Both the position numbers and the translations under genes were made by a program. The notes under the pieces were generated by a model that did no database searches, had not been told where the DNA came from, and worked only from the letters and a program-made list of their open reading frames with translations. A DNA stretch of 64,000 bases from Pseudomonas sp. dw_612 (GTDB lineage Bacteria > Pseudomonadota > Gammaproteobacteria > Pseudomonadales > Pseudomonadaceae). Positions 33,763-41,649 of the stretch are shown piece by piece. Location of the stretch: assembly GCF_018449725.1 (NCBI RefSeq), contig NZ_JAAVVC010000017.1, positions 92,988 through 156,987 on the forward strand. Reading direction: 5' to 3'. Numbering within the stretch: the first letter of the stretch is position 1; each line of letters begins with the position of its first letter.

Positions 33763-34662
33763 TTATCCGAGGTTCCCTTTCAGACTTGGAACGACACCGC
33801 GCGCGATGGCGCAGAGGGCGAAGGCGATACCGGCCACCAGAATGATCGCGGCACCGGACGGGATCGGCAGGTCGAAGACAATCGGCGCCAGAATCCCGCA
33901 CAACGTGCTGACCGTCGCAATCGCCACCGAACACCAGAAAAACCCCTTCAGCGACTGGCTGAGCAAGCGCGCGGCCGCCGCCGGAATCACCAGCAGGGCA
34001 CCGACCAGGATCGCGCCGATGACTTTCACCGCCGCGACGGTGATCAGGGTCACCAGAATCACGAACAGGTAATCCAGGGTCTTCACCGCGACCCCGCGCA
34101 CCGCCGCCAGTTGCGGGTTGAAACTGGCGAGCATGATGCGGTTGTACAGCGGCAAGGCCAGGGCCATCACCAGCGAACCGACGATGGCCAGCACCAGCAG
34201 GTCATTGCCATTGACCGTCAGCACCGAACCGAACAGCACGTTTTCCAGAATATGCACGTTGATCTTGCCCGCCAGAATCAACAGCAGGCTCGCGCCCAAC
34301 GCCAGGGACACCGAGAGAAATACCCCGATCAGCGTGTCCGGCGCCAGCCCGGTGCGGTTGCGCAGGTAGTTGAGCAAAATGCCGAACAACAGGCAGTAAC
34401 CGAACAGGCTGCCATACGGCCCGGTGTAGGGTTCGCCGAGGAGGATGCCGATGGCCACGCCGGTCAACGCCGCGTGACCCACCGCTTCGGAGAAAAACGC
34501 GAAGCGCTTGACCACCACCAGCGTGCCCAGACCACCGAGCACCGGTCCGATCAGCAATCCGGCGAGCAGCGCATTCACCACAAATCCATAGGCCAGCGCT
34601 TCCGGCAGATAACCGGAAGAGGCCCAGCCCTGGACCATCAAACGAAAGGCTTCGTAACTCAT
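33763..34662 (-). CDS. fpvE: ABC transporter permease FpvE (ZnuB-like)
   Basis: Integral membrane permease of 299 residues of the ZnuB/MntB type with about eight hydrophobic segments and the family segments AFFSEAVGHAALTGVAIG and GAILVGALLVIPAAAARLL. It should form the membrane channel with FpvD. Its ATG overlaps the fpvD stop (TGATG). It probably moves iron, or a reduced iron species delivered by FpvC/FpvF, across the inner membrane. Confidence 0.85.
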   Translation of the reverse strand: MSYEAFRLMVQGWASSGYLPEALAYGFVVNALLAGLLIGPVLGGLGTLVVVKRFAFFSEAVGHAALTGVAIGILLGEPYTGPYGSLFGYCLLFGILLNYLRNRTGLAPDTLIGVFLSVSLALGASLLLILAGKINVHILENVLFGSVLTVNGNDLLVLAIVGSLVMALALPLYNRIMLASFNPQLAAVRGVAVKTLDYLFVILVTLITVAAVKVIGAILVGALLVIPAAAARLLSQSLKGFFWCSVAIATVSTLCGILAPIVFDLPIPSGAAIILVAGIAFALCAIARGVVPSLKGNLG

Positions 34663-35510
34663 CAGACAGCGCTCCGGGGATGGGTCGAGAACAGGGTCAG
34701 CAAGCGTTCCGGGGTCAGCGCCTGTTGCGGCGTGGCGTCGAACAGCACCCGGCGATTGAGCCCGGTGACCCGATCCGCCAGACGCCCGACGGCTTCCAGG
34801 TCATGCTCGATCCACAGCACGGTGATGCCGCTCTGGCGCCAGTCGCCGAGCAGCCGTTCGAACACCTGAATACCGGCTTCATCGAGAGCCGACATCGGTT
34901 CGTCGAGCACCAGCAATTGTGGCGCCGGGATCAGCCCCTGGGCCAACAACACCCGTTGGCGTTCACCACCGGATAGCGCGCCCATGCGCCGCTTGCGTTT
35001 GTCCTGCATGCCGACCCGTTCCAGCGCTTCGCCAATCGCCGCCGCGTAATGTTTGCTCAAGCCAAGAAACGCCGGACGCCGTTGACACATCGCGGCCATG
35101 AAATCGTCGACGGTCATCGGCAAGCCACGGTCGAACTCCAGCGCCTGGGGCACGTAGCCGATGGTGCCGGGAGTGCCTGGCCATTGCAGGCTCAGGCGAC
35201 CCTGGTGCGGCATCTGCCCGAGCAGGGTCTTGATCAACGAACTCTTGCCGCCACCGTTCGGGCCGACCAGTGCGTGGATGCTGCCGGGCTGGACCTGGAA
35301 GGTCACCTGGTCGAGGATCGTCGTGCGGCCCAGGGTCAGACAGACCTGCGCAAAATCCAGAGTCGGCCCGAAAACCTGTGGGAGCGGGCTTGCTCGCGAA
35401 GGCGTCGTGTCAGTCGACATCAATGTTGACTGATCCACCGCATTCGCGAGCAAGCCCGCTCCCACAGGGGATTCGGGGTTATTCGAACTGATGCTTTCTT
35501 TCGCCGTCAT
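34662..35510 (-). CDS. fpvD: ABC transporter ATPase FpvD with a REPIN-encoded N-terminal segment
   Basis: ATP-binding subunit of 282 residues: Walker A GPNGGGKSS, signature LSGGERQRV, Walker B LLVLDEPMSALD and the switch His in LWIEHDLEAV. The start at 35510 overlaps the fpvC stop (ATGA), the pattern used throughout this operon. Residues 15-45 are unlike any ATPase: they read PVGAGLLA and SRASPLPQ, the translation of a REPIN lying at 35375-35468, and the normal domain begins only at about residue 50 (LDFAQVCLTLG). An internal ATG at 35420, inside the REPIN, is an alternative start but has no visible ribosome site. The rest of the protein is intact. Confidence 0.85.
   Translation of the reverse strand: MTAKESISSNNPESPVGAGLLANAVDQSTLMSTDTTPSRASPLPQVFGPTLDFAQVCLTLGRTTILDQVTFQVQPGSIHALVGPNGGGKSSLIKTLLGQMPHQGRLSLQWPGTPGTIGYVPQALEFDRGLPMTVDDFMAAMCQRRPAFLGLSKHYAAAIGEALERVGMQDKRKRRMGALSGGERQRVLLAQGLIPAPQLLVLDEPMSALDEAGIQVFERLLGDWRQSGITVLWIEHDLEAVGRLADRVTGLNRRVLFDATPQQALTPERLLTLFSTHPRSAV
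35375..35468. repeat. REPIN inside the fpvD reading frame
   Basis: Inverted arms tgtgggagcgggcttgct and complement around a loop beginning aaggcgtcgtgtcagtcg. The element covers codons 15-45 of fpvD. Its loop is closely similar to that of the REPIN at 39291, which sits upstream of the same operon. Confidence 0.92.
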
Positions 35511-36433
35511 GACCCCGACTCCTGAATCGCCCGCACCACGGTGTTGAGGTTGCCGGTCATTTCTTTTTCGTACTTGTCGGCGGTGTATTCGCCGTAGGAA
35601 ATGTGCGACAGCGGGTACAGCTTGACCCCGGATTCACGCTGGATGGTGTCGACGTAGGTGGACGGGAAATCCATCTCCGAGAAGATCACTTTCACGTCCA
35701 GTTCCCGCAGCTGATCGATGGTCTTTTTCAACTGGCTCGGGCTCGGTTCAATGCCGTGGGCCGGTTCGACGACGGCGGTGACTTCCAGGCCAAACTCGCG
35801 CAACAGATAGTCATAGGCGGCGTGGACCGTGGCCACCCGCAACTCGGCGTTCGGCGCCTGGGTCAGTTTGGCCAGAGCGTCGGCACGCATCTGCCGCAGG
35901 CGTTTACCGTAGGCGCGGGCGTTCTGGGTGTAGGTCTTGGCGTTGTCCGGGTCGAGCTTGCCGAGTTCCCGGGCGATGTTGTTGACCTGGGCAATCGAGG
36001 CGCTGATCGACAGGAAAGTGTGCGGGTTGACCACTTTGCCGGCGCCGCGTGCGGCAGTGCCAGTGGCGGCCAGCAGCGGCACGTTTTCGTTGGCTTCGAT
36101 CACCGGGATATTCGGGGTTTCGCTGGCGGCGATCATGCGGTCGGCGAAGTCGTCATGGCCGACGCCATTGAGCACGATCACGTCCAGCCCGCTGATGCGC
36201 TTGATGTCCTCCGCGCGCGGCTCGTAGGCGTGGGGGTTGAAACCGGCCGGGATCAGCGGCACGACTTCGGCCTTGTCGCCGACGATGTTGGCCACGTAGC
36301 TGTAATAAGGGTGCAGGGTGATGCCGATGCGCAGGCGCTTGGCCTGATCGGCGCTGGCCAGCGGCGCCAGCAGCAAGGCGCACAGGCCAGCCGCCAGCAG
36401 GCGCAAAAACGAACGATGAGCTGAAATAGGCAT
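35507..36433 (-). CDS. fpvC: Periplasmic metal-binding protein FpvC
   Basis: Metal-binding protein of the ZnuA/TroA group, 308 residues, with a signal peptide ending near LASA (residue 28). Candidate ligands are visible: His in TLHPYYSYV and NPHAYEP, His in NPHTFLS, Glu/Asp in FSEMDFPS. In P. aeruginosa FpvC is proposed to take iron in the periplasm as it is released from pyoverdine by the FpvG reductase. It overlaps fpvD by 4 bases and follows fpvK. Confidence 0.85.
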   Translation of the reverse strand: MPISAHRSFLRLLAAGLCALLLAPLASADQAKRLRIGITLHPYYSYVANIVGDKAEVVPLIPAGFNPHAYEPRAEDIKRISGLDVIVLNGVGHDDFADRMIAASETPNIPVIEANENVPLLAATGTAARGAGKVVNPHTFLSISASIAQVNNIARELGKLDPDNAKTYTQNARAYGKRLRQMRADALAKLTQAPNAELRVATVHAAYDYLLREFGLEVTAVVEPAHGIEPSPSQLKKTIDQLRELDVKVIFSEMDFPSTYVDTIQRESGVKLYPLSHISYGEYTADKYEKEMTGNLNTVVRAIQESGS

Positions 36434-36468
36434 GGGAAAGCGGTCTTCTCTCGGGTGAAGGCGAGGGT

Positions 36469-37041
36469 TCAGTGCCGGTGCTGGCGCGTTACGCCGGCAT
36501 CGAATTGCGCGACGATCTGCTGCCAGCCCGCGCTTTCCAGCGCGGCATCAGTCAGGTCGGCCGGCGCGGTGAGGGCTTTGCCGCGATTGAGCCAGACGTC
36601 CGGGGCATCGTCGTCAGCGGTCAGGCGCATCAGAAACGAACCGGCCACGCTCGGCGCCTGGCTCTGACCGAAATAGGCCTTGGCGCTGAGCAACTGCCAG
36701 GCATGGCCGCCGCGACTGACGGAACTGGCGTCCTGGGCAAACGGCGCGAAGCCTTCATCCGCCAATGCTTCCGGCGTGGGCAGCGTGGTTTGCTCCTGGC
36801 GCAGCAAGTGAATCTCGTCCAGGGTCACCCGCAAATCGGCGTAGATGCCTTGTTCGGAAGCACTCAGGTCGCGGCGCGCATCCAGTTGATGGCTGCTGAT
36901 GGTGCTCACGGCCTGGGACTCATGGCGCCAGGCGACCACCGAACCCGCCACCGCGAGAATCAACAGGCACAACAGCAACACATACAGGGTTTCATGACCG
37001 GCACCGGCCGGGCGCACGACTTGGGTAGTGGGTGTGCTCAT
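36469..37041 (-). CDS. fpvK: FpvK-like membrane-anchored protein
   Basis: Protein of 190 residues with one N-terminal transmembrane segment (TLYVLLLCLLILAVAGS, about 18-34) and a soluble periplasmic part without known motifs. The ATG at 37041 follows the fpvJ stop by 2 bases; the frame is open much further upstream but there it only shadows fpvJ. Its place between fpvJ and fpvC, and its length, match FpvK, an accessory protein of the iron-release machinery whose exact role is unknown. Confidence 0.75.
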   Translation of the reverse strand: MSTPTTQVVRPAGAGHETLYVLLLCLLILAVAGSVVAWRHESQAVSTISSHQLDARRDLSASEQGIYADLRVTLDEIHLLRQEQTTLPTPEALADEGFAPFAQDASSVSRGGHAWQLLSAKAYFGQSQAPSVAGSFLMRLTADDDAPDVWLNRGKALTAPADLTDAALESAGWQQIVAQFDAGVTRQHRH

Positions 37042-37043
37042 GA

Positions 37044-37373
37044 TCAGGGCGCCTCGATGTCGGCTTGGTCGATCTCGACCACATGGCCGGGACCGGCGTC
37101 GAACAGCACGTAGAACTCGGCGGCGGGTTTCTTGAAGACCAGGGTCGAGTCGGTGCCGAGTTTGCCCGGCACAAGAATGGTTTCGTCGTAACCGATCACG
37201 TCCAGGGTCACGCCCGGTGCGCCGCTGCCATCGGAGAAACCACCGGTGCATTTAATCTGCTCGGCGTCGATGGCCTTGCATTCGCACATCGGGTTGTGGG
37301 CGAGGGCGCTCGCGCTGAAACCGGCGCCGAGCACCAGCAGGGTGGCGCGCAACGGGCGAGAAAGATTGATCAT
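37044..37373 (-). CDS. fpvJ: FpvJ-like small periplasmic protein
   Basis: Exported protein of 109 residues with a signal peptide ending ASALA near residue 23 and three cysteines (CECK and a later KCTGG), which might bind metal or form disulfides. The start ATG at 37373 overlaps the fpvH stop (ATGA). By position it corresponds to FpvJ, which interacts with the other Fpv membrane proteins in P. aeruginosa. No catalytic motif is visible. Confidence 0.75.
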   Translation of the reverse strand: MINLSRPLRATLLVLGAGFSASALAHNPMCECKAIDAEQIKCTGGFSDGSGAPGVTLDVIGYDETILVPGKLGTDSTLVFKKPAAEFYVLFDAGPGHVVEIDQADIEAP

Positions 37374-37912
37374 GGTTTGCCTCCTTGTTTGTTCAGCCAG
37401 GCAATGGTGGCCGGGGATGCCTGACTCAGGGGGATCGAGGCCTGGTGCATGCTGCCGTCCCAGCCTTCCATGGTGATCCACAGTTCGGCGTCGGCCGGGG
37501 TTTTGACCGGCACGGGCAACGACGCGCCCATGCGGTACGGCGTGCCGAAGAAAATCACCCCGGCGGCGCGCAGGCTGCGGGGCTTGCCGATGCGCAGGTA
37601 CGTGGCCTTGACCTGTTCGACACAGGCGCTGCACAGGGCGGCGTTGAAGACTTTCAGGTGACTGGCGGCGCCGTCCGGGCGCGGTGCTTCGTCGCGCAGC
37701 TCAGCCAGGCGCAGGCTCCATGGGCCGACCTGGATCTCGCCGACTTCGTGTTCGCCCAAGCCACTGTCGCCCCGAAACAGCGCGGCTTCGTTGAAGTATT
37801 TGGGCATGAACCCCAAAGGGATCAGCAGCAACAGGATGTTCAGGTGGAAACGCCATTTGTGCCAGAACACACTCAGGCGCGAGGGCTGCGGGACGACGGT
37901 GGTTTGGCTCAC
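37370..37912 (-). CDS. fpvH: FpvH-like membrane protein
   Basis: Protein of 180 residues. The start is the GTG at 37912, which overlaps the fpvG stop codon (GTGA); the longer open frame upstream is a shadow of fpvG. One hydrophobic segment (LNILLLLIPLGFMP, about 25-40) anchors it, and a Cys pair (LCSACVEQ) lies near residue 105. FpvH works with the reductase FpvG in iron release from pyoverdine in P. aeruginosa. I see no nucleotide-binding site. Confidence 0.78.
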   Translation of the reverse strand: MSQTTVVPQPSRLSVFWHKWRFHLNILLLLIPLGFMPKYFNEAALFRGDSGLGEHEVGEIQVGPWSLRLAELRDEAPRPDGAASHLKVFNAALCSACVEQVKATYLRIGKPRSLRAAGVIFFGTPYRMGASLPVPVKTPADAELWITMEGWDGSMHQASIPLSQASPATIAWLNKQGGKP

Positions 37913-39105
37913 AGGCTGGCCTCCGAGGTTTCGCGGATCAGTTGCGCTGTGGCGCCCTGCTGTTTTTTGTGGCTGCGCTTGAGCGCATTGGCGGTCGCCA
38001 GAGCGGTGCGTTTGGTCCAGATCAGCAGGCCGCTGAGCACCATCATGCTCAGCACCAGACCGAAGAAGAACCAGATCAGCTTGATCCACAGGCCACCGAA
38101 ATCCCCAGTGTGCAACGGCCGCATGGACTCGGTGACGAACTCCAGTGCGGTGCGGTCCGAGAGCAGGCGCGAGGCGGCGATTTCACCGTTGTACGGGTTG
38201 ATGGTCGCCGTCTGGAACATCAGCGGATACCAACCACGGCCACCGATATCGAGGTGGCTGTAGCCATTGCCCGGCAGGCTGACAAAACTGGCTTCGAGCC
38301 CGGGGATTTTCTGCATGGCGATGTCAATCGCGCGATCCAGATCGATGCGCGGTGGCGGCGAGCCGTCAGCGGAGAGCGGCACCGCTTCACGGGACATGGC
38401 CGGAATCACCGGCTCGCTGGAGATGGAAATCTGGTTGTCGTACAGCAGGGCTTCAATCAAAAACCACAGGCCGGTAACGGAAATGACGGCGATGAACCAG
38501 ATCGACCAGATGCCGCTGAGGCGGTGAAAGTCGCCCCAGAAAATCCGCGCGCCGTGACGAAAGCGCAAGGTCGGCTTGAAGAAGCCTTTCCAGAACTTCT
38601 TGTAGACCACCAGCCCGGTAATCAGTGAAACCAATAGCGGCAGGCCGAGGAACGACACCAGGTACCAGCCCCAACTGTAGCCATTGGTGAACGGCACCAG
38701 CCACCAGCCATGCAAGGCGCGGGTGAATTGTTTGAAGTTGAACGCCGGCGCGATGCCCTGGATCACGCCGGTGTACGGGTTGACGTAGACCGTTGTCGAG
38801 CGCCCGTCGGGATAAGTGACGCCCACGTCGAGGGCGAAGTGCGACTCGTCGGGCCGCTTGATCGATTGCACCAGGGTCTGGGGTTCGGCTTGCTTCATGG
38901 CCGCGAGGATCTGGTCGTAACTGAGTCGCGGCGCATCGTCCGACGGCGGGCTGGCGCGCATTTGCGGGTTGGTCAGCCAGACGATCTCCTGGCTGACAAC
39001 GGCCAGGGTCCCGGTGACACAGACGATCAACACGAAAAACCAGATCGGCAAGGCCAGCCAGCTATGGACGAGAAACCAGAGTTTGGAGCGGGATTTCTTC
39101 GACAT
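37909..39105 (-). CDS. fpvG: PepSY-type inner-membrane reductase FpvG
   Basis: Membrane protein of 398 residues of the PepSY-associated (PiuB/FegB-like) family with about four transmembrane segments (near 10-35, 135-160, 187-210 and 345-370), conserved His in LVHSWLALP, RALHGWW and FHRLSGIWS that can ligate heme, and two PepSY-like periplasmic parts. FpvG reduces ferric iron in pyoverdine so that it is released in the periplasm and the siderophore is recycled. The ATG at 39105 gives the standard start MSKKSRSKLWFLVHSW. It is the first gene of the eight-gene leftward operon. I found no good PvdS box upstream, so its promoter remains unidentified. Confidence 0.88.
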   Translation of the reverse strand: MSKKSRSKLWFLVHSWLALPIWFFVLIVCVTGTLAVVSQEIVWLTNPQMRASPPSDDAPRLSYDQILAAMKQAEPQTLVQSIKRPDESHFALDVGVTYPDGRSTTVYVNPYTGVIQGIAPAFNFKQFTRALHGWWLVPFTNGYSWGWYLVSFLGLPLLVSLITGLVVYKKFWKGFFKPTLRFRHGARIFWGDFHRLSGIWSIWFIAVISVTGLWFLIEALLYDNQISISSEPVIPAMSREAVPLSADGSPPPRIDLDRAIDIAMQKIPGLEASFVSLPGNGYSHLDIGGRGWYPLMFQTATINPYNGEIAASRLLSDRTALEFVTESMRPLHTGDFGGLWIKLIWFFFGLVLSMMVLSGLLIWTKRTALATANALKRSHKKQQGATAQLIRETSEASL

Positions 39106-39525
39106 GATTAAAGGTCTTGTTTCGATGAAAGGGCCTCTACTGCGGGCTTCGCAGCGCGATGGTCCTTGAAAGGCCCGGCCGTGGCTTTTGCCTACGCGGC
39201 CGGGCTGCATCTAGATAAGACGGATGAGCAACGGAAATCCCGAAGGCTTATATGAAAGTAAATGTTTCGCGTTCGCTAATTACCCTGATCCCTTGTGGGA
39301 GCGGGCTTGCTCGCGAAGGCGTCGTGTCCGTCAGCATCACTTTGCCTGACCCACCGCTTTCGCGAGCAAGCCCGCTCCCACAGGGGGATATGTGTTCACT
39401 CGGGAGCGCGATCCAACACGAACCATGTTCCAAGCCATCACTCTCCAGCCATTGATGGCCAACCCCCGCTCCTTAAGATGGAACTCAGACGCCTGCAGCG
39501 TACTGTCCTCTGAGCGAGTACTTCC
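39106..39525. other. Intergenic region between fpvG and leuC
   Basis: This 420-base stretch holds no gene. It should contain the fpvG promoter on the left side, but the nearest match to a PvdS box (CATAT-N16-CGT on the minus strand, ending near 39211) is too poor to claim. A REPIN occupies 39291-39385. To its right, GCCATTGATGGC (39448-39459) is a small palindrome before leuC. Confidence 0.6.
39291..39385. repeat. REPIN upstream of the fpv operon
   Basis: Arms tgtgggagcgggcttgct and complement around a loop beginning aaggcgtcgtgtccgtca. It is similar over its whole length, loop included, to the REPIN inside fpvD at 35375. Confidence 0.9.
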
Positions 39526-40947
39526 ATGACCCCAGCAAGAACCCTCTACGACAAACACATCGATTCCCACACGGTGTGTCGCCTCGATGACCAGGGCCAC
39601 GTCCTGTTGTACATCGATCGCCAAGTCATCAACGAATACACCAGCCCGCAAGCCTTCAGCGGTTTGCGCGAGGCCAGGCGCGAGGTCTGGCGCCCGGAAA
39701 CCGCGTTGGCCGTGGTCGATCACGTCAACCCGACGGCCCCGATACGCATCGCCGCGATGCCGGATGCCGGCGGGGCGCGGCAGGTGTCGTACCTGGCGGA
39801 AAACTGCCGGGACTTCGGCATCGAACTGCTGGATATCCTCGACAAGCGCCAGGGCATCGAACACGTGATCGCCCCGGAACAGGGCTTCATCCTGCCGGGC
39901 ATGGTCATCGCCGCCGGTGACAGTCACACCACCACCTATGGCGCCCTCGGCGCGTTCGGTTTCGGCATCGGCACCTCGGAGATCGAACACCTGCTGGCGT
40001 CCCAGACCCTGGTCTACAAACGCCTGAAAAGCCTGTGCGTGACCGTCGACGGCGAACTGGCCACTGGACTGACTTCCAAGGACGTGATCATGGCGCTGAT
40101 CGGCCAGATCGGTGCCTCCGGTGCCACGGGCTACGCCATCGAATTTCGCGGTTCGACCATCGATGCGTTGAGCGTCGAGGCGCGGATGACCATCTGCAAC
40201 ATGGCGGTGGAGGCGGGCGCTCGCGGTGCATTCATGGCGCCGGACGAGAAGGTGTTTGCGTATCTGAAAGACAAACCCCGCGCACCCAAAGGCGAGTTTT
40301 GGGACCGGGCCGTCGAGAAATGGCGCAGTTTGCACAGCGATGCGGATGCGCAATTCGACCGCGAGGTTTATCTGGACGCCAGCGCTCTGGAACCGATGGT
40401 CACTTGGGGCACCAGCCCTGATCAGGCCTCACCGATTGGCGCGCGAGTCCCGGATCCGCAAGACGTCAGCGACCTGATCCTGCGCCAGGACATGCGCCGC
40501 GCCCTGAACTACATGGGCCTGGAGGCCGGCATGCCGCTGAGCGAGATCGTCATCAGCCATGCCTTTATCGGTTCCTGCACCAACGCGCGCATCGAAGACC
40601 TGCGCGACGCCGCCAGCGTGGTGCGCGGCAAACACGTCGCCGAGCATGTGCGAGCGATGATCGTGCCTGGCTCCACCGAAGTCCGGGATCAGGCCGAAGC
40701 CGAAGGCCTGGCGGCGATCTTTATCGACGCCGGGTTCGAATGGCGCCAGTCCGGTTGCTCGATGTGCCTGGCGATGAATGACGACGTGCTCGCCCCCGGC
40801 GACCGCTGCGCCTCCAGCACCAACCGCAATTTCGAAGGCCGCCAGGGCGCCGGCGCCCGCACGCATTTGATGAGCCCGGCGATGGTCGCGGCCGCTGCCA
40901 TCACCGGTCGCCTCACCGACATCCGCCACTTTGGAGAACGCGCATGA
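39526..40947 (+). CDS. leuC: Isopropylmalate dehydratase-type large subunit (LeuC paralogue)
   Basis: Aconitase-family hydro-lyase large subunit of 473 residues. The three iron-sulfur cysteines are present in GSCTNARIEDL and SGCSMCLAMN, and the active-site histidine segment GDSHTTTYGALGAFGFG is intact. It overlaps the small subunit gene by 4 bases (ATGA), so they form a heterodimer. There is no leuB beside it, unlike the leucine operon of Pseudomonas, so it may be a second copy acting on another 2- or 3-substituted malate. The symbol reflects family, not proven function. Confidence 0.82.
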   Translation: MTPARTLYDKHIDSHTVCRLDDQGHVLLYIDRQVINEYTSPQAFSGLREARREVWRPETALAVVDHVNPTAPIRIAAMPDAGGARQVSYLAENCRDFGIELLDILDKRQGIEHVIAPEQGFILPGMVIAAGDSHTTTYGALGAFGFGIGTSEIEHLLASQTLVYKRLKSLCVTVDGELATGLTSKDVIMALIGQIGASGATGYAIEFRGSTIDALSVEARMTICNMAVEAGARGAFMAPDEKVFAYLKDKPRAPKGEFWDRAVEKWRSLHSDADAQFDREVYLDASALEPMVTWGTSPDQASPIGARVPDPQDVSDLILRQDMRRALNYMGLEAGMPLSEIVISHAFIGSCTNARIEDLRDAASVVRGKHVAEHVRAMIVPGSTEVRDQAEAEGLAAIFIDAGFEWRQSGCSMCLAMNDDVLAPGDRCASSTNRNFEGRQGAGARTHLMSPAMVAAAAITGRLTDIRHFGERA

Positions 40948-41558
40948 GCCAGCAACCCTTCACCCAGGTCAGTGGCAAAGCCGCGCCGATGCTGGCAGCG
41001 AACATCGACACCGACGTGATCATGCCCAAGCAATTCCTCAAGGGCATCGACCGCGCCGGGCTGGATCGAGGGTTGTTTTTCGACCTGCGGTTTTTGCCGG
41101 ATGGTTCGTTTAATCCTGAATTCGTTCTGAATCAACCGGCCTGGCAGGGCGCGAGTTTCATGGTGGTCGGGCCGAATTTTGGCTGCGGCTCGAGCCGGGA
41201 ACACGCGGTGTGGGGCTTGAAGCAGATGGGGATTCGGGCGCTGATCGGCTCGAGCTTCGCCGGGATTTTTTATGACAACTGCCAGCGCAATGGGGTGTTG
41301 CTGATTACGCTGGACGAGGCGGTGTTGCAGCGGTTGGGGCAGGTGGTCAGCCAGCCTGAGAGCGCTGGAATCAGCGTCGATCTGGAGGCTCAGCAGATTC
41401 GCTTGAACGATGGCCAAGTCATTCCGTTCGAGATCGACACCTTGCGCAAGACTGCGTTGTTGCTGGGGCTTGATGCCATTGGCAGCACATTGCAGCGCAG
41501 CGAACAGATCAAGGACTTCGAACGCGAGCATCTGGCCGCGAATCCCTGGTTGTCTTGA
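40944..41558 (+). CDS. leuD: Isopropylmalate dehydratase-type small subunit (LeuD paralogue)
   Basis: Swivelling-domain subunit of 204 residues with the active-site loop NFGCGSSREHAVW and the opening DTDVIMPKQFLK typical of LeuD. It pairs with the large subunit encoded just upstream. It ends four bases before a REPIN and is convergent with a LysR regulator gene. Confidence 0.85.
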   Translation: MSQQPFTQVSGKAAPMLAANIDTDVIMPKQFLKGIDRAGLDRGLFFDLRFLPDGSFNPEFVLNQPAWQGASFMVVGPNFGCGSSREHAVWGLKQMGIRALIGSSFAGIFYDNCQRNGVLLITLDEAVLQRLGQVVSQPESAGISVDLEAQQIRLNDGQVIPFEIDTLRKTALLLGLDAIGSTLQRSEQIKDFEREHLAANPWLS

Positions 41559-41561
41559 AGG

Positions 41562-41637
41562 AAAAGATCGCAGGCTTCGCCAGCTCCTACAGGGTTTTGT
41601 GTACACCGGTAGGAGCTGCCGAAGGCTGCGATCTTTT
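41562..41637. repeat. REP pair (REPIN), AGGCTGCGATCTTTT family
   Basis: Arms aaaagatcgcaggcttcg and ggctgcgatctttt with aggagctg inner parts, between convergent leuD and the LysR gene. It is a likely two-way transcript end. Confidence 0.85.
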
Positions 41638-41649
41638 GATCTTGACCTG

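Noticed and set aside
32791..36433. Annotating the ABC genes as a zinc uptake system (znuABC)
   Set aside because: The subunits are of the ZnuABC type, but the operon also has the PepSY reductase and three small membrane/periplasmic genes in the order of fpvGHJKCDEF and lies next to pvdH and mbtH, so ferri-pyoverdine processing is the better call.
39195..39260. PvdS box before fpvG
   Set aside because: The best match (CATAT-N16-CGT on the minus strand) has two mismatches in the TAAAT part, so I do not report it as a feature.
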